Positions 27,266-35,397 of a DNA stretch of 64,000 nt are shown here, one piece after another. Position 1 is the stretch's first letter. Each line of letters begins with the position of its first letter. The stretch is from CAVUBL01 sp963739795. Lineage in GTDB: Bacteria; Acidobacteriota; Thermoanaerobaculia; Multivoradales; DATKCC01. The notes under the pieces were generated by a model. That model made no database searches. It was not told the origin of the DNA and worked only from the letters and a program-made list of their open reading frames with translations. The stretch lies in NCBI GenBank assembly GCA_963739795.1, contig CAVUBL010000021.1, forward strand, positions 124,001 to 188,000, given 5' to 3'. A program made the position numbers and the translations under genes.

Positions 27266-27433
27266 ATGATCAACGGAGATTTCTTCAGCGTGGCGGTTCC
27301 GAGCTTCAGCGCCGGCACCGAGCCGACCGACCCGGTCATCATCGCTGATGGCTGCGAGACCAACTCGAACTACTACACGGAAGGGGGCAGCCGAGGGACC
27401 TGCTGCTGCGGCTGCGACAAGCAGGCCATGTGA
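27266..27433 (+). CDS. Cys-rich 55-residue RiPP precursor peptide candidate
   Basis: A 55-residue peptide between the radical SAM gene and an ABC exporter, with a strong AAAGGAG seven bases before the ATG. The first 29 residues (MINGDFFSVAVPSFS and onward) form an acidic, hydrophobic leader-like part. The rest holds five cysteines: Cys30, then Cys46-Cys47-Cys48 and Cys50 in GTCCCGCDK. No homologue is familiar to me. Position, size and the Cys/Gly/Ser-rich C-terminus fit a radical SAM-modified peptide such as a ranthipeptide or sactipeptide, but the modification is inferred. No double-Gly leader site is visible. Confidence 0.75.
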   Translation: MINGDFFSVAVPSFSAGTEPTDPVIIADGCETNSNYYTEGGSRGTCCCGCDKQAM

Positions 27434-27530
27434 TCCCGGAGACGGGCGAGCGAAGCGTCGGTTCGTCGGCCTTCACTCGTCCGTCTCCTTCGTCGGGCAT
27501 GGCGGAGACGACCGAGCTGCGGAGGCAATC

Positions 27531-29420
27531 GTGGGCAATCTCAGGTCGAGAAATCCTGGAAAGGCTGGAAAGCGGCTTGCCGGGGGCCTGGTACCTCCGG
27601 GGGCCGGAAGCGGAGGGCCGCAGAGCCCGATTGACGAGGAGGCACCCCGCCAGGGCTCGTCGAGCCCCCCTTCGGACCGAGAGCTTCTCCGGCGCTGCGT
27701 CCGATTGGTCGGAGGGGAGTGGAGGCTCTTCTCGCTCATCGTGGCGGCCATGATCGCCACCGCTCTCCTGCGGCTCCCGGCCCCTCTCCTGACCATGCGT
27801 GTCATCGACGGCGTTTCAACGACAGGCGCCGCCATCTCGGCGTACCACATCGCGGGGGCCTGCCTCCTGCTCGCTGGCGCTCTGGTCGCCTCGAGGGCGG
27901 TGAGCGTCATCCAGCGCGTCACCCTGGAGAAGTTTCGGTACCGCGTGACCTTCCGGCTGGAACGCCTACTCTTCGGTCATGTCCTGAAGCTTCCGCTTTC
28001 ATACCATCTCCGGCACCGCCACGGCTACCTGATGTCCCGCGTCCACGAGGATCCGCAGAGGCTACAGGGCATCATGGCGGACTCGGTCCTTTCGATCCTG
28101 AGCGACGCGATCACTCTTATCGTTGGGGTCGTCTTCCTGATCTCGATCCACTGGATGCTCACGGTAGTGTCGCTCGTGGCGCTTCCGATTCTGGTGGCTC
28201 TGTTCGTCCGGCTCCGCGTCAGCCTGCGCGGTGATTTTCGTAAGAGCCAGGAATTGGCGGCGCAGGTCAACCGCGCCCTCGGAGACGCCCTGTCGAAAGC
28301 CTTCACGATCAAGGCGCTCGACTTGAATGCTCTTGCGAAACGGCGATTCGTGCGGGTCGTCGCCGCCCGGGTGCGCCAACGGTTCCACCTGCTTAGACGG
28401 CGGCTTCTCTACGAGGGCATGATCGGAGTCGTTACGGGGCTCGTTCCGATCGTCATTCTCGGCCTCGGCGCTCACGAGATCCTGGCGCATCGGCTCACGG
28501 TCGGAGAGTTTATCGCCTTCAACGGTTTTCTGGCGTATCTGTATCGGCCGGCCGAAGGAATCGTGATCGCGCTCCTTTCGATGCAAGGCAGCCTGTCCGC
28601 GGTGGAAAGAGTTCTCGAAGTCCTCGGCACGGAGGCCGAGCCCGATCAAGCCCTCCTCTCGGCGCCGGAGGGAATCCGGCTGGTCGAGACATCTTCAACC
28701 TGCCTCGAATTCCGTGGTGTCGGCTTCCGCTACCCGGACTCTCCAGGGTGGCTCTTCAGAGACATCTCCTTTGGAGTGCGCACCGGGGAAGTCCTGGCCG
28801 TGGAGGGCCCGAGCGGTGTGGGGAAGACGACGCTCCTGAACCTGATTCCCAGGCTTCTCGAGCCTGGCGAGGGGAAGGTCGTCCTGCGTGGGGCCGATTG
28901 CCGCAGCCTGTCGCTTTCGGAGCTCCGGCACCGCGTGGCTCTCGTGTCGCTCGAGACCGACCTCTTCGGGGCGACGGTCCGCGACGCGATCTCGTGTACG
29001 GACCGAGGCGAAGAGGTCCAATGCCTTTGGGAAGCGCTCGACTCTGCATGCGCCGCGGAGTTCGTCGAGAGCCTTCCCCTGGGCATCGAAACTCCCCTGG
29101 GGAGCAATGCGCTGAATCTCTCCGCTGGTCAGCGTCAGCGCCTGCTCATCGCGCGGGCGATTATCCGCAAACCCGAGGCTCTGATTCTGGACGAGGCGAC
29201 ATCGTTTCTCGAAGAAGGCCTAGAACGGGCCGTTCTGCTCAACCTGCGAGAGACACTCGCCGGCCGGGGAGCAGTGATCTGCGTCTCCCACCGCGCATCG
29301 ACGCTGGAGCTTGCGGATCGAGTGCTCAAGCTGCAACCGCGGCCATTCGACGAGGGGGTCGGTCCGGCACAGCTCACCGGGTGTTCGGGGTCTCGGGCGG
29401 CTCACCCGATCTGGGCCTGA
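27531..29420 (+). CDS. ABC exporter with fused membrane and ATPase domains
   Basis: About 629 residues: a short polar N-terminus, six membrane segments (residues about 70-350), then an ATPase domain with GPSGVGKTT (Walker A), LSAGQRQRLLIARAI (signature, LSGGQ variant), ALILDEATSF (Walker B) and CVSHRAST (H-loop). The Q-loop position reads SLETDLF, with Glu where Gln is usual. There is no C39 peptidase domain, so leader removal, if any, needs another protease. It probably exports the modified peptide encoded just upstream. The GTG at 27531 is chosen for GGAGG five bases upstream; the N-terminal 65 residues are weakly protein-like, so the start is uncertain. Confidence 0.85.
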   Translation: MGNLRSRNPGKAGKRLAGGLVPPGAGSGGPQSPIDEEAPRQGSSSPPSDRELLRRCVRLVGGEWRLFSLIVAAMIATALLRLPAPLLTMRVIDGVSTTGAAISAYHIAGACLLLAGALVASRAVSVIQRVTLEKFRYRVTFRLERLLFGHVLKLPLSYHLRHRHGYLMSRVHEDPQRLQGIMADSVLSILSDAITLIVGVVFLISIHWMLTVVSLVALPILVALFVRLRVSLRGDFRKSQELAAQVNRALGDALSKAFTIKALDLNALAKRRFVRVVAARVRQRFHLLRRRLLYEGMIGVVTGLVPIVILGLGAHEILAHRLTVGEFIAFNGFLAYLYRPAEGIVIALLSMQGSLSAVERVLEVLGTEAEPDQALLSAPEGIRLVETSSTCLEFRGVGFRYPDSPGWLFRDISFGVRTGEVLAVEGPSGVGKTTLLNLIPRLLEPGEGKVVLRGADCRSLSLSELRHRVALVSLETDLFGATVRDAISCTDRGEEVQCLWEALDSACAAEFVESLPLGIETPLGSNALNLSAGQRQRLLIARAIIRKPEALILDEATSFLEEGLERAVLLNLRETLAGRGAVICVSHRASTLELADRVLKLQPRPFDEGVGPAQLTGCSGSRAAHPIWA

Positions 29421-29493
29421 GTCGTTCCATGCGTGCCGCCATCATGAAAGAACTTGCAAGAAGTCGATCATGCGAGTATGGTGATTTACGGCT

Positions 29494-31023
29494 ATGGATG
29501 AGGTGGCGTTCGCTCGTGCGCTCCTGGACGACACCGCGACAGCCCGGCTCAAGCTAGAGCACGTTCTCCAGCGAGTCTTGGACCGAGCGATGGCGGTCGC
29601 TCAGGTCGAAGGTGCCGGTACCCTTGTGCTCTTCGACTCCTCGACTCACCCCCGCCACCCCCTTGCGAGCGCTTCGCGTGGAGCGCCCGCAGTTGAGCTC
29701 GACCAGTGGGCCGGAAGGTGGCTAGAGGCGATGCAGCCGATTCGCGCGCTGTACGACACCTGTCTCCCCGTACGGCTCGACTACTGCCTAAGCCCTGCAT
29801 CGGGGTCTCACCCGGCGCCGGGCGCGTCCTCGACCGTTCTCGTCCCGGTGGTCGAGGGAACGCGCCAGAAGCTCGGCTTCTTGCAGGTCTGCGCGTCCGG
29901 CGGACGACGGATCGGAGATCGACATGTTGCAGCAGTGGCTTCCCTGCTCGCGTTGTGCACTCCGGCGATCAATCGGGCGATCCTCCTCGATAGATTCCGA
30001 GCCTCGGGCCTGACAGAGACCCTCATCGGCACGAGCCCGGCCTTGCTGAAGCTGGAGCGGGAGCTCAAGAACATGGCACGCCTCTGCGACGAGCCGGTCA
30101 TCGTCGGAGGAGAGCGCGGCACCGGCAAGGAGTTGGTGGCGCGTGGGATCCACTGCTGGAGCCAGCGGAGGGACCGTCCCTTCGTGCCGGTTCTCGCCTC
30201 GGCCCTCACCGAGACATTGGTCGCCGATGATCTCTTCGGCCACGAAAAGAACGCCTATACCGGGGCGGCAACCTCCCGTGACGGCCGGCTCGGGGCCGCC
30301 GAGGGTGGCAGTGTGTTTCTCGACGAGGTGGGCGACCTGCCTCTCGCGGTCCAGTCGGCGCTACTCCGGGTCCTGGAGAGCGGGGAGCTGTCGCGTCTGG
30401 GGCGGGATCAGCCGTTGCGGGTCGACGTTCGGGTGATCGCGGCGACGAACAAGGACCTGGATCGATTGATGGAGGAGGGGGAGTTCCGCCGGGATCTCTT
30501 CGACCGCCTGGGCTCCCTGCGCCTCGAGGTGCCGCCACTGCGGGCGCGCAGGGAGGACATCCCGAAACTGGCGGCGTTCTTTCTCCGCAAGAGCTGTGAC
30601 CGATTCGAGCGGCAGACGCTGATGGGCTCGGAGATCCTTTGCCAGCAGTGCAGCTCGGATTCGGGGGTGCGCTGTGCCAGCCCGGAGTTCTTCGCTGCCC
30701 TCCAGGACTACGATTGGCCCGGGAACATCCGGGAGCTGAAGCACCTGATCATCTCGACCTCGGTCAGGGCCCCCGATGGCGTCTTGGGCGTAAGAGACCT
30801 CCCCGACCATATTCGGCTCCGGGACTCCGATCGGCCGAACCCCGGGCTCCAGTCGATGAAGCTGGACGACGTGGTTCGGAGTCACATCAAACGGGTGCTG
30901 GAAGCTGCCGGGCACAACCAGAGCCAGGCGGCGAGGATCTTGGGTCTGCCCCTGTCGACCCTGAGACACCGAATGAAGATGCTAGGCATGCCGCCCAAGC
31001 CGCAAGGGGATTCGGAGCCCTGA
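29494..31023 (+). CDS. Sigma54-dependent transcriptional activator (GAF, AAA+, Fis-type HTH)
   Basis: A 509-residue enhancer-binding protein. Residues 1-170 look like a GAF sensor domain. The AAA+ domain has GGERGTGKE (Lys212), HEKNAYTGA (253-258) in the position of the GAFTGA sigma54-contact loop, GGSVFLDEVGDLP and the sensor region RVIAATNKDL. The C-terminus is a Fis-type helix-turn-helix (NQSQAARILGLPLSTLRHRM). Two oddities: the first Gly of GAFTGA is Asn253, and a Cys-containing insert (Cys383, Cys386, Cys394) lies between ATPase and HTH. The predicted -24/-12 promoter and paired palindromes upstream of the radical SAM gene make it the likely regulator of that operon. Confidence 0.9.
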   Translation: MDEVAFARALLDDTATARLKLEHVLQRVLDRAMAVAQVEGAGTLVLFDSSTHPRHPLASASRGAPAVELDQWAGRWLEAMQPIRALYDTCLPVRLDYCLSPASGSHPAPGASSTVLVPVVEGTRQKLGFLQVCASGGRRIGDRHVAAVASLLALCTPAINRAILLDRFRASGLTETLIGTSPALLKLERELKNMARLCDEPVIVGGERGTGKELVARGIHCWSQRRDRPFVPVLASALTETLVADDLFGHEKNAYTGAATSRDGRLGAAEGGSVFLDEVGDLPLAVQSALLRVLESGELSRLGRDQPLRVDVRVIAATNKDLDRLMEEGEFRRDLFDRLGSLRLEVPPLRARREDIPKLAAFFLRKSCDRFERQTLMGSEILCQQCSSDSGVRCASPEFFAALQDYDWPGNIRELKHLIISTSVRAPDGVLGVRDLPDHIRLRDSDRPNPGLQSMKLDDVVRSHIKRVLEAAGHNQSQAARILGLPLSTLRHRMKMLGMPPKPQGDSEP

Positions 31024-31154
31024 GCCGGGTCGTGGTCATCGCGTTCGTCGCGAGTCGCGCAGCCCGTTCCGTGCTCTACTCTCGTTGGTTCCTGCTGCTT
31101 CTCTTCCTCGCAATGCTCGCCCAACTGGTGGTGGCCTGCCGGCAGCGGGTCTGA
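31024..31154 (+). pseudogene. C-terminal remnant of a membrane protein related to the one at 35936
   Basis: The reading IAFVASRAARSVLYSRW, then LLFLAMLAQLVV and a basic end, matches the last about 40 residues of the protein at 35936-36571 (IAFCASLAAPSVLYSRW and onward) with conservative changes. The frame continues open upstream, but there it is only a shadow of the sigma54 activator gene, so the homologous part starts right at that gene's stop. The 20 bases after the stop also resemble those after 36571, indicating an old duplication whose left part was lost. Confidence 0.7.
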
Positions 31155-31185
31155 GGGCTCGCCCGGCTCGAGCCCGAGTACCGGC

Positions 31186-31361
31186 CTACTCCGCGATTCT
31201 CTCGAGAATCTCGGTCCACAAGTCCGCCAGGTCCAGCCGCTCGGCCCACTCGGTGATGTCGCGGCGGTGCTTTTCGGAGCTGCCCTCCTTGTAGAACGCC
31301 ATCTTCTTGACGATCACGTCCTCGGGGAACGCGAAGACGGCCTCGAGGCCCGGACGCCAAC
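31186..31361 (-). pseudogene. C-terminal remnant of a nucleotidyltransferase-like gene
   Basis: Directly after the stop of the small gene at 31362 the minus strand reads AFPEDVIVKKMAFYKEG...RRDITEWAERLDLADLWTEIL and stops at 31186. This is the typical end of small nucleotidyltransferase-like proteins paired with Rv0078B-like antitoxins (pattern PEDVILxKL...RDVxGIL...LDxxYLxxWA). The N-terminal two thirds, including the nucleotide-binding motif, are missing, so it is probably non-functional. Confidence 0.55.
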
Positions 31362-31628
31362 CTACCCTGATCCACCGGCGATCCTCCGGGCGACCTCGCG
31401 CTGGAGCCTGTCCTCCTCCCACTTCGGGTGCTCGGCCCGGAGCTGGCTCGCGATCATCCGCCGCGCGGAGCGGAACATCCCGAAGGCCATGGCGAGTCGC
31501 TCGGCACCGCTCTCGCCGCGCAGCACCTCGACCCTCTCCGGGTCCATGCGCTCGACCCGGGGAGGGCGGAGGGGCCGGCTGGAGTGGGGCTCGCTGGGCT
31601 TCACGTCGCCTGCGGGGAAACTCCTCAT
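31362..31628 (-). CDS. Small Rv0078B-like antitoxin-type protein
   Basis: An 88-residue protein. The conserved part begins at Met28 (MDPERVEVLRGESGAERLAMAFGMFRSARRMIASQLRAEHPKWEEDRLQREVARRI), a helical pattern common in small proteins encoded next to nucleotidyltransferase-like toxins. The upstream start at 31628 has AGGAA four bases before it; the ATG at 31547 is the alternative. Its partner at 31186-31361 is truncated, so this may be an orphan antitoxin. The intact pair at 62779-63650 has the same arrangement. Confidence 0.6.
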   Translation of the reverse strand: MRSFPAGDVKPSEPHSSRPLRPPRVERMDPERVEVLRGESGAERLAMAFGMFRSARRMIASQLRAEHPKWEEDRLQREVARRIAGGSG

Positions 31629-31663
31629 CCGTTCCTATTGACGCTCGATCTGATGGTGGTACC

Positions 31664-31800
31664 GTCATGTCGACGCGCTTTAGAAGGTGTACGCGATGGC
31701 TGGTGAGAGCCGGGCGGCGTGAGCTCGAGCGGGCCATGGGCGACTGGAACCGGATCGTCACGGCCATGAGCGCGGCGTTGCAGGCGGCCGGACGCGGCCC
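31664..31800 (+). pseudogene. Possible PadR-family regulator remnant
   Basis: The frame from ATG 31664 reads AGRRELERAMGDWNRIVTAMSAALQAAG, resembling the C-terminal dimerisation helix of PadR regulators. No winged-helix part precedes it. The stretch 31629-31833 holds nothing else I can support. Low confidence; it could be a chance resemblance. Confidence 0.25.
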
Positions 31801-31833
31801 CCTGCCGGCCCCACCGTCGTGGAGGACGAAGCC

Positions 31834-33330
31834 ATGCGAAGAATTCGAGGGCTCGATCGGCCCCGCGCGGGTCGGCGACTGCTGATCGGCTTGGTGTGTC
31901 TCTGCATGCTGGCGTGCACGGCGGACGCTACGCCGCCACCCACCGACACCACCGAGAGCGCGCCATCTGGCAGCGCGCCATCGCACCTCTCGACGAGCAC
32001 CCACGACTGGATGCGCTTCGGCTGGGACGTCGCGGCATCCGGCGCTCCCTCCGCCTCGATGGGCGTCACTGCTGCCAACGTGGGCACGATGGTTCGACGG
32101 CAGGTCACACTGGACGGGACCGTCGATGCCTCCGCGATCTACCTGCACGGCGTTGAGATCAAGGGCGCCGCGCACGACGCCTTTTTCGTCACCACCACCT
32201 ACGGCAAGACGATCGCCATCGACGCCGGCACGGGGACGATCCTCTGGGAGTACACGCCGGCCAGCACGGCAGGGCTCGAGGGCTCGCCGCAGATCACCAC
32301 GGCGACGCCGGTGGCGGACCCGGGACGCGAGTTCCTCTACGCCGCGTCACCGGACGGTTTCATCCAGAAGCTCGCGGTCGCGGACGGGAGCCTGGCGTGG
32401 CGGACCTCGATCACGCGGCTTCCCACCCGGGAGAAGATCGCCTCGGCTCTGAACCTCTTCGACGGGCGGGTGGTGGCCGTGACCGGTGGGTACATCGGCG
32501 ATGCACCGCCGTACCAGGGCCACGTGGCCATCCTGGACGGCGCGACCGGCTCCCTGCTGCACGTCTGGAACTCGCTGTGCAGCGGACGGGCGGGCCTCAT
32601 CGATCCGGCCTCCTGCCCCGAAAGCGACTCGGCCATCTGGGGACGGGCCGGCGCCGTGATCGACTCGACCACCGGGAACATCTACGTCGCCACGGGCAAT
32701 GGTGCGTGGGACGGCGTGACCCACTGGGGCGATGCCGTCATCGAGCTGGATCCCGACGCGACCCGCGTCCTCGGCAACTTCACCCCGGCCAACACCGAGC
32801 AACTCGACTCGGAGGACCTCGACCTCGGCTCGACCTCCCCCGTGCTGCTGGGCGGTGGGCTCGTGGCGCAGGGCGGCAAGGACGCGATCCTCCGCGTGCT
32901 CGACTGGAGCCGGATGACCGGCACCTCCCCGCATCGGGACGGCGAGTCCTCGCACGTTGCCACCCCGTCGGGGGATCGCCTGTTCACGGCGCCGGCGGTG
33001 TTCCGGATGGGCGGCGCCACCTGGCTACTCGCCGCCGACAATGGCGGCACCTCGGCCTGGACGCTCCAGGGACAGCGGCTCGCTCTCCAGTGGCACACGG
33101 GCCACGCCGGCACGAGCCCGGTGGTGGTCGACGGGATGGCGTTCGTGTACGACCGTCGAGGCGGGCTGCGGGTCTACGACGCCACGACGGGCAACCAGGT
33201 GACGACGCTCGACTGCGGGAGCGGCCACTGGAACAGTCCGATCGTGGTCGACGGCATGATCGCGCTCCCAGAGGGCAACGCGAACGGGCATCGCACGAAG
33301 GGGGTGCTGAACATCTGGCGACTGCCGTAG
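31834..33330 (+). CDS. Secreted PQQ-type beta-propeller lipoprotein
   Basis: A 498-residue protein. A basic N-terminus is followed by a hydrophobic core and a lipobox (LVCLCMLAC), so the mature protein should be lipidated at the Cys and anchored in the envelope. The remainder is a repeated beta-propeller: blades show GKTIAIDAGTGTILWEY, GFIQKLAVADGSLAWR and GGLRVYDATTGNQVTTL, as in PQQ-like outer-membrane or quinoprotein propellers. No PQQ ligand set or cytochrome is evident, so it is probably a binding or structural protein. The ATG at 31834 is preceded by GGAGG eight bases upstream; an in-frame GTG at 31819 overlaps that site. Confidence 0.8.
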   Translation: MRRIRGLDRPRAGRRLLIGLVCLCMLACTADATPPPTDTTESAPSGSAPSHLSTSTHDWMRFGWDVAASGAPSASMGVTAANVGTMVRRQVTLDGTVDASAIYLHGVEIKGAAHDAFFVTTTYGKTIAIDAGTGTILWEYTPASTAGLEGSPQITTATPVADPGREFLYAASPDGFIQKLAVADGSLAWRTSITRLPTREKIASALNLFDGRVVAVTGGYIGDAPPYQGHVAILDGATGSLLHVWNSLCSGRAGLIDPASCPESDSAIWGRAGAVIDSTTGNIYVATGNGAWDGVTHWGDAVIELDPDATRVLGNFTPANTEQLDSEDLDLGSTSPVLLGGGLVAQGGKDAILRVLDWSRMTGTSPHRDGESSHVATPSGDRLFTAPAVFRMGGATWLLAADNGGTSAWTLQGQRLALQWHTGHAGTSPVVVDGMAFVYDRRGGLRVYDATTGNQVTTLDCGSGHWNSPIVVDGMIALPEGNANGHRTKGVLNIWRLP

Positions 33331-33385
33331 GCTCCGTGGGCTACCAACCCGAACGTGGCGTGCGCACCGCCCTCGGCGCCGGCCT

Positions 33386-34336
33386 CTACAGCCCGAGCTC
33401 GCCCAGGCTTTCGACCACGAAGGCGCGCTGATGGAGGTGGAAGAGCTCGTCGGCGGAGGCGATGGCGGCGAGGTGCTCCTCGGTTTCCTGCGCCAGCGGT
33501 CCGAACCGGCGCTCCAAGAGATCGGTCACCAAGGCGCGCATGCCCTCCAGCCGGCCTTTCTCCAGCCCCTCCTCCATCCCTTTCTCCATTCCCTTCTCTA
33601 TCCCTCTGGCTTCCCCCTTGGCTTCGAGCGTCTCGGCCCAGGTCATCTCCATGGCTTGCACCTCCCGGTTCGGCTCCGCGGCGAGGAGCCTCTGGTACTC
33701 CTCTTGTGCCGTCTCGTCCAATTCTACGTAAGTCTCTACGATGTTCGCCAGCAGGAACCTCCGGGCGTCGTCGACCTCGGCACGCCCGACGCGCCGGAGG
33801 CACTCGAGCTTGTGCTGGGGAGCGGACAGGTCTCCCGGGTCCATGAGGGCCGCGAGCGCCGCCGGGAGCGCCTCCGGTCGCTGGAGATATTCAGCCGCCC
33901 GACTCCGCGACAAGCCGAAGGTCCAGTAAGTGAACGTGGCGACCGGCTTGTCGAACAACCTGCGCGCCACGCTCTCCTCGCGGACGTCCGCCTCGCCACC
34001 CCGGAGGTAGAGGACGATGGGGACGAGCGGCCGATCGTCTCGCAGCCAGAGCTGCATGGCGTAGCGCCACATGCGATGGCCCATGGCGTCGCTTCCTCTG
34101 GCCTCCGCTTCGATTTCCACGTGAACGAGGACGAGCTCCTCCTCGCCGTCCAACGCCTCCACCTCCGCCAGGAGGTCGAGGAAGCGGTGCTCGCCCTCGG
34201 TCGTGTCAGTGAAGCGCTCCTGGTCGCGGAAGCGCGGCTCCTCCAGTCGGAGCCGCTCCGCCACGTCCGGCAGGACGATCCGGACGAAGTCGGCGAAGAA
34301 CGCCTGGAGGAGCTCTTTGAAGAGCTGGTCGTGCAC
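33386..34336 (-). CDS. Rpn-family (PD-(D/E)XK) recombination-promoting nuclease / transposase-like protein, copy 1
   Basis: A 316-residue protein starting MHDQLFKELLQAFFADFVRI, the usual opening of the Rpn/YhgA-like family. A nuclease core follows: FLDLLAEVEALDGEEELVLVHVEIEAEA gives the acidic D...E-x-E cluster of the PD-(D/E)XK fold, then WRYAMQLWLRD and PIVLYLRGG. The C-terminal part is a charged coiled coil with repeated KGMEKGMEEG units. Rpn proteins promote RecA-independent recombination or act as nucleases in defence. It is convergent with the propeller gene and about 80 percent like the copy at 36604 by eye. Confidence 0.82.
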   Translation of the reverse strand: MHDQLFKELLQAFFADFVRIVLPDVAERLRLEEPRFRDQERFTDTTEGEHRFLDLLAEVEALDGEEELVLVHVEIEAEARGSDAMGHRMWRYAMQLWLRDDRPLVPIVLYLRGGEADVREESVARRLFDKPVATFTYWTFGLSRSRAAEYLQRPEALPAALAALMDPGDLSAPQHKLECLRRVGRAEVDDARRFLLANIVETYVELDETAQEEYQRLLAAEPNREVQAMEMTWAETLEAKGEARGIEKGMEKGMEEGLEKGRLEGMRALVTDLLERRFGPLAQETEEHLAAIASADELFHLHQRAFVVESLGELGL

Positions 34337-34693
34337 TCCATCCTTCCGATTCGGTGGGTGGGCGAGGCGGGCCCCGGCCGATCCGAGGCCTTCACCTCAT
34401 CAAGACGCAGCTCGGGCACTCCAATCGCTCACCTTCATCCACTCTCGTCGCCCTCTGCTTCTTCGGCGGCATCGCCTTCCTCGGGCTCTTCCTCCGCCTC
34501 TCCAACCATCTCCCGCATCTCCACCACCACCCGCCGGACCCTTCGGGCCCAAGAGGGCGGCAGTGCCGCCCGAATTTCGCAGTTATTTCTGCACGAGCCC
34601 TAAACATTCGCGACATCTTCGGGACTTCTGGCTCATTGCAGGGCCGGGTCTCACCTTCGGGACCTGTGCGAACTCCTTGGGAAAGGAGCTGTG
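34337..34693. other. Intergenic region with remnant of a small acidic reading frame
   Basis: The minus strand contains an open piece (about 34600-34436) reading WARRVRRVVVEMREMVG followed by a Glu-rich tail, ending TGA at 34436. A similar acidic tail occurs upstream of the third Rpn copy (minus strand 37973-37773). It lacks a start codon after a stop at about 34615, so I treat it as a decayed gene associated with Rpn copies. The last 60 bases form the leader of the secreted-protein gene. Confidence 0.45.
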
Positions 34694-35302
34694 ATGAGAG
34701 CAACGATGATCATCTTCGCGTGTGCACTGGGCCTCGGGCTCGTCGCGCCGGATTCGGGCATCTGTCAGGCCCCGCGAGCGGCGGCCCAGAAGGTGCGACC
34801 TCGAGCCCCGCAGAGCAACACGCCGGCGGAGATGCGCCCGGGAGCGGTCCTGGAGCTCGGCGCCCCGGGCGTGCCGGAGGCCCTCCGCCAGGTTCCCGGC
34901 GGCAAGATCTGGCGTCAGCTCGGCGTATGCAGCCTCAACGGGCCCGCCGAGGTCCAGGGGTTCCGGGTCCGGTGCTCGAGTGCTTCGTTCCTGGACTTCC
35001 AGATCGCCGACTGCTGCATTCCCGGCGACCACTGGCAGCTCAAGGGCAAGAACTGGGACCGCGCGCCCAACGAAGCGGTGACCACCTCGCCGGGGCCGGC
35101 GAACCAGTACGGCGTCGCGGGCCGCGTGTACAACTACGGGGGCACGCCGAACAACCCCAAGCACATCGACGCCTACGTCCAGTGCACCTACCTGGACGGA
35201 GTCGATGTGTTCGGGGCCGGGAGCTTCGTGTTGTTCTCGAGCGACGGCACGTGCACGGTTACCGCGGATGCCGTGCGCTCGCGGATCGATCGCGTGCCGT
35301 AG
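34694..35302 (+). CDS. Secreted Cys-containing protein of unknown function
   Basis: A 202-residue protein with a signal peptide (MRATMIIFACALGLGLVAPDSGICQA-type, cleavage near residues 23-26). The mature part has at least six cysteines, suggesting disulfides, and reads like a small beta protein (HIDAYVQCTYLDGVDVFGAGSFVLFSSDGTCTV). No known domain is recognised. AAAGGAG lies upstream of the ATG at 34694; an in-frame GTG precedes it by one codon. A strong hairpin follows the stop. It sits between two Rpn copies, in the cargo position of this repetitive region. Confidence 0.72.
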   Translation: MRATMIIFACALGLGLVAPDSGICQAPRAAAQKVRPRAPQSNTPAEMRPGAVLELGAPGVPEALRQVPGGKIWRQLGVCSLNGPAEVQGFRVRCSSASFLDFQIADCCIPGDHWQLKGKNWDRAPNEAVTTSPGPANQYGVAGRVYNYGGTPNNPKHIDAYVQCTYLDGVDVFGAGSFVLFSSDGTCTVTADAVRSRIDRVP

Positions 35303-35318
35303 GGTGGCGTCCGTCTTC

Positions 35319-35349
35319 GGTCCGCCGGGCCACACGAGCCCGGCGGACC
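35319..35349 (+). terminator. Strong hairpin downstream of the secreted-protein gene
   Basis: GGTCCGCCGGGC (35319-35330) and GCCCGGCGGACC (35338-35349) are exact complements around a 7-base loop, starting 17 bases after the stop at 35302. CTGTCTTG follows, only a weak T-run. A likely intrinsic or structure-assisted terminator, also facing the convergent Rpn pseudogene. Confidence 0.65.
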
Positions 35350-35397
35350 TGTCTTGCCGTTCGCGGGTGCCGACCGGCCGGGACCCAGCTCGACCTG

